DNA from: an uncultured Pelagibacteraceae bacterium
Lineage (GTDB): Bacteria; Pseudomonadota; Alphaproteobacteria; Pelagibacterales; Pelagibacteraceae
Length of the DNA: 64,000 nt
Assembly: GCA_902559395.1 (NCBI GenBank)
Contig: CACEHR010000001.1
Location: forward strand, 124,001 to 188,000
Reading direction: 5' to 3'
The notes beneath the pieces are model-generated. The model was not told the DNA's origin and ran no database searches. It saw only the letters and a list, made by a program, of their open reading frames with translations. Positions within the stretch are counted from its first letter, which is position 1. Each line of letters starts with the position of its first letter. This document shows positions 36,428 to 44,175 of this stretch, one piece after another. The position numbers and the translations under genes are program-made.

Positions 36428-37333
36428 ATGTTAGAGTTGAGAAATCCAAGAATAGCCATTCCTGTTGTACTGTTTGCCGGTCTATTATGGTCGTTTGGCC
36501 CATTAGTAGTTCGATACATGGATAATCCTCAATTGGTACCTTGGCAGTATATTTTTGGTAGAGGTTTAACAATTTTCATCTTATTAAATCTTTATTTATT
36601 TTTTGAGGAAGGAAAAAATTTTTACAAAAACTATTATAAAATAGGTTTATCTGGAGTAATCGGCGGATCTGGATTGGGGATTGCTATGATTACATTTATT
36701 TATTCAATTACAAATACTAGCGCTGCAGTTACTTTGCTTTGTTTAGCAGCAATGCCTTTTTTTACAGCTTTATTGGCATTTTTATTTTTAAGAGAAAAAA
36801 TTTCTCTCAATGTGTGGATATCAATAATAATTGCAACAGTTGGAATCATTATTATGGCACTTGGAAACACTGGTGAAAAATCATTAATTGGTTTTGTATT
36901 TGGTTTAACTTCTTCAATTGGTTTCTCAGTTTTTTCTGTAACTCTAAGATGGAGAAAAGAAACACCAAAATTCACAACTGTAGCTTTTGCAGGTTTCTTT
37001 TGTTTTGTGTTTGCAACAATTATGATTGTAACAAATAACTTAGTTTTCTTTTCATCTAGCTATAACGGAGCTTTATTTTCTTTGCATGGGACACTAGTTT
37101 GTTTTGGTTTAATTTTATATTCAATTGGATCTAAAGCGATACCAGCAGCAGAATTGACTTTATTATCTTTAACTGAAGTTGTAGGTGGAATTTTTTGGGT
37201 TTGGTTACCATTATTTGGTATTAATGAAGTACCATCCACAAATACTATAATCGGTGGTTTTTTTCTTTTTGTATCAATATTTTATTACAGTTTAATAATG
37301 AGATGGAACAAAAGATATATAGCATTAAATTAA
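36428..37333 (+). CDS. EamA/DMT-family transporter
   Basis: A 301-aa, ten-helix transporter with two EamA repeats; LLSLTEVVGGIFWVWLPLFG matches the conserved loop of the paralogues at 15356 and 47835. It is separated from moeA by 49 bp and followed after 1 bp by creatinase, so it heads the creatinase/amidinotransferase operon. It may import or export a guanidino compound, glycine or sarcosine, judged by position only. Confidence 0.88.
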   Translation: MLELRNPRIAIPVVLFAGLLWSFGPLVVRYMDNPQLVPWQYIFGRGLTIFILLNLYLFFEEGKNFYKNYYKIGLSGVIGGSGLGIAMITFIYSITNTSAAVTLLCLAAMPFFTALLAFLFLREKISLNVWISIIIATVGIIIMALGNTGEKSLIGFVFGLTSSIGFSVFSVTLRWRKETPKFTTVAFAGFFCFVFATIMIVTNNLVFFSSSYNGALFSLHGTLVCFGLILYSIGSKAIPAAELTLLSLTEVVGGIFWVWLPLFGINEVPSTNTIIGGFFLFVSIFYYSLIMRWNKRYIALN

Positions 37334-37334
37334 T

Positions 37335-38552
37335 ATGGAACGACCAGATTTTTTTGAACTTAAAAACGGTGAAAAAGTTAAATTACCATTTACTGATAAA
37401 GAATATAACGATCGAGTAAGTAAACTTAGATCAGTGATGGACCAAAATGGTCTTGATATGGTTATCTTAACCTCAATGCATAACGTTGCATACTACACAG
37501 GTTTTATTTATTGCTCTTTTGGCAGACCTTACGGATGTGTGATTACTCAAAATAAAATCTCAACAATTTCAGCTAATATTGATGCAAGCCAACCATGGCG
37601 TAGATCTCATTGTGATAACGTTATTTACACTGATTGGAAAAGGGATAATTTTTTAAGAGCCATTGTTTCAATTATTGGAAGGGATGAGCCTCCAAAAAAT
37701 ATTGGAATTGAAAATGATCATGTCACGTTAGATATGCAAGAAAAAATAGGTTCTATTTTTACTTTCTCTATGTTTAGTGATGTTTCAAAAGATTTAATGA
37801 AACTTAGAATGATTAAATCGAACGAAGAAATTGAGATCATTAGAAATGGTGCAAGAATTGCAGACATTGGTGGTGAGGAAATTGTTAAAAATATTAGAGA
37901 AGGCAATACAGAGATCGAAGTGGCAATTGGAGCAAGAGATAGAATGGAAAGAGAGATCGTTAAAAGTTATCCAGGTGCAGAGTACATGGATACTTGGGTA
38001 TGGTTTCAATCGGGCATCAATACAGATGGAGCTCACAATCCAAAGACCAATAGAAAATTACTTAAAGGAGATATTTTGTCTTTAAATACTTTTCCAATGA
38101 TCTCAGGTTACTACACTGCATTGGAGCGAACTTTATTTTTAGATCATGCTGATGATGCTTCACTTAAAGCGTGGGAAGCAAATGTTAAAGTTCATAAAAG
38201 AGGATTAGAATTAATTAAACCAAGTGTTAAATGTTCTGATATTTGTCATGAGCTTAACGAACTTTTTGCTGAACTTGGTTATCTTCAGTATCGAACATTT
38301 GGTTACGGACATTCATTTGGTATGCTTTCTCACTTTTATGGAAGAGAAGCTGGTTTAGAATTAAGAGAAGATATTGATACTGTTCTTGAGGAAAATATGG
38401 TGGTGTCTATGGAGCCAATGATAATGATCCCAGAAGGTAATCCTGGTGCAGGTGGATATAGAGAACACGATATTTTGGTGATTGGCAAAGATGGAGCAGA
38501 AAATATTACAAAATTTCCTTTCGGCCCTGAGCATAATATTATAAAAAACTAA
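37335..38552 (+). CDS. Creatinase (creatine amidinohydrolase, M24-fold)
   Basis: A 405-aa pita-bread-fold protein. Long stretches match the Pseudomonas creatinase as I recall it: YCSFGRPYG, ISANIDASQPWRR, IYTDWKRDNF, DTWVWFQSGINTDGAHNP, YYTALERTLFLDH, YRTFGYGHSFG and SMEPMIMIPEG. His234 in GAHNP corresponds to the catalytic histidine (His232 there). It hydrolyses creatine to sarcosine and urea; a related guanidino acid is possible. General annotation as Xaa-Pro peptidase would be wrong. It lies 5 bp upstream of an amidinotransferase. Confidence 0.9.
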   Translation: MERPDFFELKNGEKVKLPFTDKEYNDRVSKLRSVMDQNGLDMVILTSMHNVAYYTGFIYCSFGRPYGCVITQNKISTISANIDASQPWRRSHCDNVIYTDWKRDNFLRAIVSIIGRDEPPKNIGIENDHVTLDMQEKIGSIFTFSMFSDVSKDLMKLRMIKSNEEIEIIRNGARIADIGGEEIVKNIREGNTEIEVAIGARDRMEREIVKSYPGAEYMDTWVWFQSGINTDGAHNPKTNRKLLKGDILSLNTFPMISGYYTALERTLFLDHADDASLKAWEANVKVHKRGLELIKPSVKCSDICHELNELFAELGYLQYRTFGYGHSFGMLSHFYGREAGLELREDIDTVLEENMVVSMEPMIMIPEGNPGAGGYREHDILVIGKDGAENITKFPFGPEHNIIKN

Positions 38553-38557
38553 TCTTT

Positions 38558-39673
38558 ATGAGCGAGAATAAAACTATTGTTAATAGTTGGAACGAGTGGG
38601 ATCCATTAAAACATGTAATTGTTGGGAGAGCAGATGGTACATGTATACCTGCGCCTGAACCAGCATTAGATGCAAAAGTTCCAGAAGACAGTGATATGCG
38701 AGGTCAGTTTGGACCAAGAACCAAAGATACTGTCGATAAAGCAAATGAATTATTAGATAACTTTTCAAATATGCTTCAAAAAAGAGGTATTAAAGTTGAT
38801 CGACCAACACCAATTGATTTTAATCAAAAGACATCCACACCTGATTGGGAAGCAGAAACCATGTTTGGCTGTATGCCTCCAAGAGATGTTTTGTTAACAG
38901 TAGGAAACGAAATTTTAGAAGCTACAATGAGTTACCGATGTCGTTGGTTTGAATATTTATGTTACCGACCACTTTTAAAAGACTATTATAATCAAGATCC
39001 TAATATGAGACACGAGTCTGCTCCAAAGCCAAGACTAACGGATGCAGATTATAGAAAGGATTATTTATCAGATAAAATTGGTGTTCAAAAAAGACTAGAG
39101 TGGACTGAAGAAAAATATTTTGTAACTACTGAAGAAGAACCACTATTTGATGCAGCAGATGTATTGAGATTTGGGAAAGACTTGGTTGTACAACATGGAT
39201 TTACAACAAATTTAAAAGGAATTGATTGGCTAAAGAGACATTATAAAGATCACAGAGTTCATGCAGTTAACTTCCCAGGTGATCCTTATCCAATTCATAT
39301 TGATGCAACTTTTACCCCAATTAAAGAGGGTTTAATTATCAATAACCCACAAAGAAGACTTCCTAAGGAACAAAGAAAATTATTTGAAGACAATGGTTGG
39401 GAAATCGTAGACAGCGCACAGCCAGCACATAACGAACCACCACCATTATGTTATTCATCAACTTGGCTATCAATGAATGTTTTAGTTTTAGATCCTAAAA
39501 CTGTATGTGTGGAAAAAAGCGAAAAATACCAAGCTGAACAATTAGATAAATTAGGAATGGAAGTTATACCCGTAGAACTTAGAGATGCCTACGCTTTTGG
39601 TGGAGGTTTACATTGTTGTACTGCAGATGTTTACCGAGAGGGTGAACTTAAAGATTACTTTCCGAAACAATAA
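38558..39673 (+). CDS. Glycine amidinotransferase (AGAT-type)
   Basis: A 371-aa enzyme very similar in layout to vertebrate L-arginine:glycine amidinotransferase: NSWNEWDPLKHVIVGRADG at the N-terminus, Asp110 in PPRDVLLTVGNEI, Asp198 in FDAADVLRFG, His247 in PIHIDATF and the nucleophile Cys353 in GGGLHCCTADV. It would move the amidino group of arginine to an amine acceptor, giving ornithine and guanidinoacetate if the acceptor is glycine. Next to His247 the protein reads YPI where human AGAT reads NPM, so the acceptor could differ. It lies between creatinase and threonine aldolase. Confidence 0.9.
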   Translation: MSENKTIVNSWNEWDPLKHVIVGRADGTCIPAPEPALDAKVPEDSDMRGQFGPRTKDTVDKANELLDNFSNMLQKRGIKVDRPTPIDFNQKTSTPDWEAETMFGCMPPRDVLLTVGNEILEATMSYRCRWFEYLCYRPLLKDYYNQDPNMRHESAPKPRLTDADYRKDYLSDKIGVQKRLEWTEEKYFVTTEEEPLFDAADVLRFGKDLVVQHGFTTNLKGIDWLKRHYKDHRVHAVNFPGDPYPIHIDATFTPIKEGLIINNPQRRLPKEQRKLFEDNGWEIVDSAQPAHNEPPPLCYSSTWLSMNVLVLDPKTVCVEKSEKYQAEQLDKLGMEVIPVELRDAYAFGGGLHCCTADVYREGELKDYFPKQ

Positions 39674-39675
39674 TT

Positions 39676-40725
39676 ATGGCAAAAATTAAAATAAAAAGAG
39701 AGCGAGTTAAATTCGCTTCTGATAATGTTGCTGGTGCTTGTCCCGAGGTATTAGATGCAATTTTAAAAGCCAATGAGGGGGATAGCACACCTTATGGGAA
39801 TGACCCAATATCAACTGAATTACAAGATAAGTTTTCAGAAATCTTTGAAAAAGAAGTAATTGTTTTTCCTACTGCCTCAGGAACTGCTGCTAATGCTTTA
39901 GCATTGTCTACAATGACACCTTCTTATGGAAATATTTATTGTCATAAGATGTCCCACATAAATACTGATGAATGTGGTGCACCTGAATTTTATACAGGAG
40001 GTGGAAAGTTAGTTACGTTAAATGGGGTAATGGGAAAAATAACTGCAAAGGAGTTAGATCAATCGATAGGTGTAAAAGGGATTGTTCATCATACACAACC
40101 TTCATCAGTCAGTATCACTCAAGTGTGTGAAACAGGTGAAGTTTACCAATTAGATGAAATCAAAAAAATTGCAGAAATAACTCATAAACATAATTTAAAT
40201 TTACATATGGATGGAGCAAGATTTGCTAATGCACTGGTTTCTTTAGATGTTACTCCTGCTGAAATGACATGGAAATCTGGGGTTGATGTATTGTCATTTG
40301 GAGCAACTAAAAATGGATGTTTAGCAGCTGAAGCAATTATATTTTTTAAGAAAGAATTAGTAGGGGATATCGCTTTTTTGATGAAAAGAGCAGGGCATTT
40401 ACTATCTAAAATGCGTTTTGTCTCTGCACAATTAGATGCGTATATTTCAAATGATGTTTGGTTAAGAAATGCAAAACACGCCAATGCCATGGGTAAAAAA
40501 TTAAGTGATGGTCTAAGTAAGCATAATGATATTGAAATTGCTTATCCAACAGAAGCAAATGAAGTCTTTGCAAAGTTTCCAAGAGAAAAAATAGAACATC
40601 TAAATTCTGAAGGTTATAAAATGAATGAAGAAGAATTGGATGGAAAGGCTGTCAGATTAGTTGCAGCTTGGAACACCAAAGATAGTGATGTCGATGAATT
40701 GTTAAATACAATTAAAGCTAACTAG
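39676..40725 (+). CDS. ltaE: Low-specificity L-threonine aldolase
   Basis: A 349-aa PLP enzyme that cleaves threonine (or allo-threonine) to glycine and acetaldehyde. It has FASDNVAGACPEVLDAI, the HTQPSSVS block, HMDGARFANALVSL and the PLP lysine in SFGATKNGCLAAEAI. It follows the amidinotransferase by 2 bp, so its glycine product could feed that enzyme or one-carbon metabolism through gcvTHP. The end overlaps the convergent 75-aa gene by 8 bp. Confidence 0.92.
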   Translation: MAKIKIKRERVKFASDNVAGACPEVLDAILKANEGDSTPYGNDPISTELQDKFSEIFEKEVIVFPTASGTAANALALSTMTPSYGNIYCHKMSHINTDECGAPEFYTGGGKLVTLNGVMGKITAKELDQSIGVKGIVHHTQPSSVSITQVCETGEVYQLDEIKKIAEITHKHNLNLHMDGARFANALVSLDVTPAEMTWKSGVDVLSFGATKNGCLAAEAIIFFKKELVGDIAFLMKRAGHLLSKMRFVSAQLDAYISNDVWLRNAKHANAMGKKLSDGLSKHNDIEIAYPTEANEVFAKFPREKIEHLNSEGYKMNEEELDGKAVRLVAAWNTKDSDVDELLNTIKAN

Positions 40726-40945
40726 GATTTTCTTTTAAAAACTCAATATATTTTATTACTTCATCAAATTGTTCGTCAGGAATATCTTTGTAACTAGCAT
40801 TAAATTTGCTCTTCACACAAATTGCAACATGAGCGTAAGGGTTTCTTCCTTTAGGGTGATTTGGGTGGTCAGGTAATTGCCCCACCAAATAATCGCCAGC
40901 TTCCTGAATAATTTTCCAGAGTTTACTTGCGTTTTCTTTGTTCAC
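40718..40945 (-). CDS. Small unrecognised protein; 5' end duplicated downstream of the island
   Basis: A 75-aa basic protein starting at GTG 40945. It reads MNKENASKLWKIIQEAGDYL, then HPNHPKGRNPYAHVAICVK and ends SYKDIPDEQFDEVIKYIEFL. The last part faintly resembles the tail of phage antirepressor-type proteins, but I would not assign it. Its first 20 codons are repeated almost exactly at 42547-42607. It looks real: the duplicated copy has kept codon phase, with mostly third-position or conservative changes. Confidence 0.65.
   Translation of the reverse strand: MNKENASKLWKIIQEAGDYLVGQLPDHPNHPKGRNPYAHVAICVKSKFNASYKDIPDEQFDEVIKYIEFLKENPS
40885..40945 (-). repeat. 61-bp direct repeat A, copy 1
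   Basis: It covers the GTG start and first 20 codons of the 75-aa gene. It matches 42547-42607 in the same orientation with three mismatches over 61 bp; similarity stops exactly at the start codon on one side. The two copies enclose 1,601 bp. Confidence 0.9.
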
Positions 40946-40974
40946 ACCTTCATTTTTCTTGTTTTATCTCGTCC

Positions 40975-40995
40975 ATTTCTAGTTTCATTTCTAGT
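40975..40995 (+). repeat. 21-bp direct repeat B, copy 1
   Basis: ATTTCTAGT-TTC-ATTTCTAGT, itself two 9-bp units. It is identical to 42410-42430. Just after it a 10-bp unit ATCCTATAAA occurs twice in tandem (40996-41015). Confidence 0.85.
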
Positions 40996-41039
40996 ATCCT
41001 ATAAAATCCTATAAAACTAAATTTCAAAAAGTATTTTTT

Positions 41040-41513
41040 TTATTCGTAATAACTATCTTTAATAAATAATTTTTTTTTTATTAGCTTTTTCATAAGTGTT
41101 TCTGCGTCCTTTGTGGGTGCTTCAGGTATACCTGAATTTATGTATTTTGATCTAACCTCAATTTCTTTTTTATTAGACTCACAATTTAGTAAAAATCCTG
41201 CAAATTCATTATTACCTATAACTTCAATTGAAAAATATTCAGGTAAAAAACTTAAATAAAAAGAAAATTGAAAAGGTTCTAGTAATGGCTGAGGTTTATC
41301 TAAAGTGAAATAAAAGTCTTTTGTTTTACTTGTTATTTTTTCTATCGGAGTAGCACTTAATTGTTTTAAATATAAAGTTACATCTTTGGATGTAATTGTA
41401 TTTTTTCTTCTTAAAATACCCTCAAAATGCTCCCTCATTTCTACAACAATATTTTCAATCATTGCAGCATAGTCGTAGTTTTGTTTTTTAAAAATATTAA
41501 AAAAGGAGACCAT
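41040..41513 (-). CDS. Unrecognised island protein (157 aa)
   Basis: No family is recognisable. The sequence has no signal peptide or membrane helix; it starts MVSFFNIFKKQNYDYAAMIE, has a mixed alpha/beta middle (PLLEPFQFSFYLSFLPEYFSIEVI) and a lysine-rich helical end (LMKKLIKKKLFIKDSYYE). It lies 11 bp after the secreted protein gene at 41525 and is probably co-transcribed with it. Both lie between the A and B repeats, so they belong to the inserted segment. Confidence 0.6.
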   Translation of the reverse strand: MVSFFNIFKKQNYDYAAMIENIVVEMREHFEGILRRKNTITSKDVTLYLKQLSATPIEKITSKTKDFYFTLDKPQPLLEPFQFSFYLSFLPEYFSIEVIGNNEFAGFLLNCESNKKEIEVRSKYINSGIPEAPTKDAETLMKKLIKKKLFIKDSYYE

Positions 41514-41524
41514 ATTTTTCTAAA

Positions 41525-42340
41525 TTATTTTTCTATTAACTTTTTATAAATTTCTTCTTTTTTAGAAAAATAATCTTTCTTTATGCATGTAGAACTTTTT
41601 AAAAATGTTTCACTATTTTTATTAACAAATTCAAATTCTGCATTTAACAAATTTTTTATAGAGATTTCCTCATTGACAAATTTTAACATATAATTATCAA
41701 TTTCTTGATATAGGTTTTTTCCAATTTGTACCTCTTTAAATTCAAAAGAACTCATGTATCTTTCAAATGGTATTTCTAGTTTTTTTTTTAAGTTTTGATT
41801 TACTTTTTTATTTATTGTAGGTAGCTTAAAATAAACTATTTCATGTTTAACTGTATCTTTTGTTCGCTCATAATTATCGGATACAGTATTATATAGAATG
41901 TAGTGATTTTTTGGTGTTTGGTTAGTAATTCTACTTTCATACCACCACCAATAATTAGAATCTTCATCCCAATAAACCTTAGAGATTGCTTTTGATATAA
42001 TTGCTGGAAATATTGCATTGGGATCTTTTTCTTCAACTATATGAAAAGTTGATGCTCCATTTGGAAAATTATGGAACTCTAAAACAGATGGAAAATATTT
42101 TTGTAAAACTTCTGGCGGCTGTTTATTTAAAGATATTAAAGTTTTTTTATTTTTTTTGTCTGTACACTCAAATATTTTAATATTTTCTGAACTTGAAAGC
42201 CTACCTCCTAAAACAGATGGGACTATCATTATTTTAAAATTCAATTCTTCAATTTCTTTCATAGTTTCATCAGAAAAAGAAATTGTGTAAGAAAAAAAAT
42301 TTATAATAATGAATATATTAATTAAAAATATTTTTTTCAT
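41525..42340 (-). CDS. Unrecognised exported island protein (271 aa)
   Basis: It begins with a signal peptide (MKKIFLINIFIIINFFSYTISFS, cleavage near residue 22). The mature part has an aromatic run NYWWWYESRI, an early IVPSVLGGRLSS segment and two cysteines. No domain is recognised. ATG 42340 gives a proper signal peptide; the frame could extend to TTG 42355. It lies inside the repeat-bounded island with the gene at 41040, and is likely a periplasmic or surface product. Confidence 0.6.
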   Translation of the reverse strand: MKKIFLINIFIIINFFSYTISFSDETMKEIEELNFKIMIVPSVLGGRLSSSENIKIFECTDKKNKKTLISLNKQPPEVLQKYFPSVLEFHNFPNGASTFHIVEEKDPNAIFPAIISKAISKVYWDEDSNYWWWYESRITNQTPKNHYILYNTVSDNYERTKDTVKHEIVYFKLPTINKKVNQNLKKKLEIPFERYMSSFEFKEVQIGKNLYQEIDNYMLKFVNEEISIKNLLNAEFEFVNKNSETFLKSSTCIKKDYFSKKEEIYKKLIEK

Positions 42341-42409
42341 TACTGAGGCTACCAAATCTTGAAATTAGTGTCTATTTTCTTAAAAAAAACTATTTGATTT
42401 ATCTCAAAT

Positions 42410-42430
42410 ATTTCTAGTTTCATTTCTAGT
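42410..42430 (+). repeat. 21-bp direct repeat B, copy 2
   Basis: Identical to 40975-40995 (two ATTTCTAGT units spaced by TTC). Order along the island is A-B-genes-B-A, all in direct orientation. Confidence 0.85.
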
Positions 42431-42538
42431 TTCTTGTTTAAATTGATGAGTTTTTGAGCGATTTATTTCAAGCTAACTTTTTAATATCCCTATAATTGAT
42501 GTAGTTTAATGTCGGTTAATGTGGATTAGTTTGTTCCA

Positions 42539-42607
42539 CTAGCACCCCAAATAATCGCCAGCTTCCTGTATCATTTTCCAGAGTTTACTTGCGTTTTCTT
42601 TATTCAC
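42539..42607 (-). pseudogene. Truncated copy of the 75-aa gene
   Basis: From GTG 42607 the minus strand reads MNKENASKLWKMIQEAGDYL and then GC and a TAG stop, so only the first 20 codons of the gene at 40718-40945 survive. It starts 12 bp after the stop of the 157-aa gene at 42620, the spacing expected of an operon, which suggests this is the original chromosomal site of the gene. Confidence 0.75.
42547..42607 (-). repeat. 61-bp direct repeat A, copy 2
   Basis: Second copy of repeat A; three mismatches to 40885-40945, none disturbing the reading frame. Confidence 0.9.
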
Positions 42608-42619
42608 GTTAATAATTTG

Positions 42620-43093
42620 TTATCTAAAAAATAAACTTTTTCTAATACCTATAATTTCTCTTATCTTTTTTTCTCTAATAGCATTCCATGAAATAAATAA
42701 AGTACACAATTGATACAAGGCAAATATTTCATTCCTTTCTTTTTGAGATAAGTCTTCATCTATTTTGGAGTAGTTTTGAAAATAAGGAATAAAATTTTTT
42801 GCACATGATAAAAAGAAAATGCAAGCGTCAGTTACTGTTGTTGATGACCACCAACCCGACTCCTCTTCTTTAAAAAGTCCAAGTATACCGTTATAAAACA
42901 AACTTGATTCAGAAATAACCAAATCTTTTTGAACATCTTCTGGAAACTGATCTATTTCAAATTGAATTAAAGCTAATATCTTTTTTTCGCTACTTCTCTT
43001 TACAAGTAGTTCAATGACGTTTTTATACGACATTGATTGGATTTTATTCCAATTATCAAAAAAATCGTTCGGTGCTTTATTTGAATCTGCCAT
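42620..43093 (-). CDS. Unrecognised helical protein (157 aa)
   Basis: A soluble, mostly alpha-helical protein with no signal peptide: APNDFFDNWNKIQSM, then VIELLVKRSSEKKILALIQFE and a tryptophan pair in EEESGWWSSTTV. No family is recognised. Its ATG is 2 bp from the stop of the Gfo/Idh/MocA gene at 43096, so it is the distal part of that operon, outside the repeat-bounded island. Confidence 0.6.
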   Translation of the reverse strand: MADSNKAPNDFFDNWNKIQSMSYKNVIELLVKRSSEKKILALIQFEIDQFPEDVQKDLVISESSLFYNGILGLFKEEESGWWSSTTVTDACIFFLSCAKNFIPYFQNYSKIDEDLSQKERNEIFALYQLCTLFISWNAIREKKIREIIGIRKSLFFR

Positions 43094-43095
43094 GT

Positions 43096-44175
43096 TTAAT
43101 TATTTAAAAGTAACCAAGAATTATATAAAGGATTATCTTTATTGATTGGAAGTTTAATGTTCTTATTTTGTCTAGAAGAATCATACACAGCGGTTACAAA
43201 TTCTAGAGATTTTCTAGCATCTGATAAAGTTACCTCATCACTAGGAGATCCATCTAGTTTATTAGCAATTTCTTCAAACATACCTGCATACCATGATTTT
43301 GGTTCTTTTACTTTTGATAGTACTTCATCTATTTGAGCTTGAGTTATAGGAGCTCTTGGTAAAAAGTCCCATTTATCATCAGCTGGACTATATGGTTTAT
43401 ATGGTGATGCACCAGACTCAGCTGTTAACCCTTCAAAACAAAATCGAAGTCTACTAGTATCATTTGCTGCACCCAATGTAATTGAACTTGTCACTAGAGT
43501 TCCATTTTCCATTTCAATAGAAAGGGCCGAACAATCTTCAACTTCAATATCATTTACTCTAGTTGTTAATTTTGCAAAAACATTTGATACAGGACCTAAG
43601 ATCATACTAACTAAATCATGAATATGAATAGAGTGACTTAAAATTGCTCCACCTTGTTCACCTTCCCAAGTTCCTCTCCAAGGTTTTGAATAATAATCTT
43701 TACCTCTATTCCAATGAGTTTCTAAAGATGCAACCAAAGGGTTTCCTGCTAAACCAGATTTGATCAATGCTTTTAATTTTGAAAATCCTAGACCATATCG
43801 ATATTGAAATACTGGGAAAATAATCTTACCAGTTTCTTTGCTAATTTTTTCTAATTCGTCTACTTCTTTAAGACTTGAAACTAATGGTTTTTCACAAATC
43901 ACATGCTTTCCAGCTTCCATAGCTTTTTTACAAGCAGAAAAATGCAAATGGGGTGGAAGGCAAATATCAATGATATCAATTTCTTTAACTTTTAATACAT
44001 CATCAAAATTTAGAGAAACTTTTGTCTCAGTATTTGATTGTAATATTTTATCAATAGCCTCCCTAGTTAAACCACATAATGTGTGAACATTAAATCTCTC
44101 TGATACTTTTTGAAAATCTTCAAAATGTTTTGCCCCTATATTGGTTCCAATTATTGCTACTTGATACTTTTTCAT
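43096..44175 (-). CDS. Gfo/Idh/MocA-family oxidoreductase (359 aa)
   Basis: An NAD(P)-dependent dehydrogenase fold: N-terminal VAIIGTNIGAKHFEDF (glycine-rich, GTNIGAKH), IDICLPPHLHFSACKKAMEAGKHVICEKPLVSSL with the catalytic-type EKP lysine, and GAILSHSIHIHDLVSMILG in the C-terminal domain. Substrates of the family are sugars, inositols and related polyols; the one here is unknown. Its start overlaps the stop of the paralogue at 44172 by 4 bp. Confidence 0.88.
   Translation of the reverse strand: MKKYQVAIIGTNIGAKHFEDFQKVSERFNVHTLCGLTREAIDKILQSNTETKVSLNFDDVLKVKEIDIIDICLPPHLHFSACKKAMEAGKHVICEKPLVSSLKEVDELEKISKETGKIIFPVFQYRYGLGFSKLKALIKSGLAGNPLVASLETHWNRGKDYYSKPWRGTWEGEQGGAILSHSIHIHDLVSMILGPVSNVFAKLTTRVNDIEVEDCSALSIEMENGTLVTSSITLGAANDTSRLRFCFEGLTAESGASPYKPYSPADDKWDFLPRAPITQAQIDEVLSKVKEPKSWYAGMFEEIANKLDGSPSDEVTLSDARKSLEFVTAVYDSSRQNKNIKLPINKDNPLYNSWLLLNN

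Noticed and set aside
37335-38552. Xaa-Pro aminopeptidase
   Set aside because: The M24 fold is shared, but long blocks (YCSFGRPYG, SQPWRR, GAHNP) are specific to creatinase and metal-ligand residues of the peptidases are not all kept.
40975-42430. CRISPR-like repeats
   Set aside because: Only two 9-bp units per site, spaced by 3 bp, with no spacers and no cas genes.
42431-42538. tRNA or tmRNA gene as an integration target beside the island
   Set aside because: No cloverleaf, T-loop or CCA end could be found; the segment holds only AT-rich sequence.
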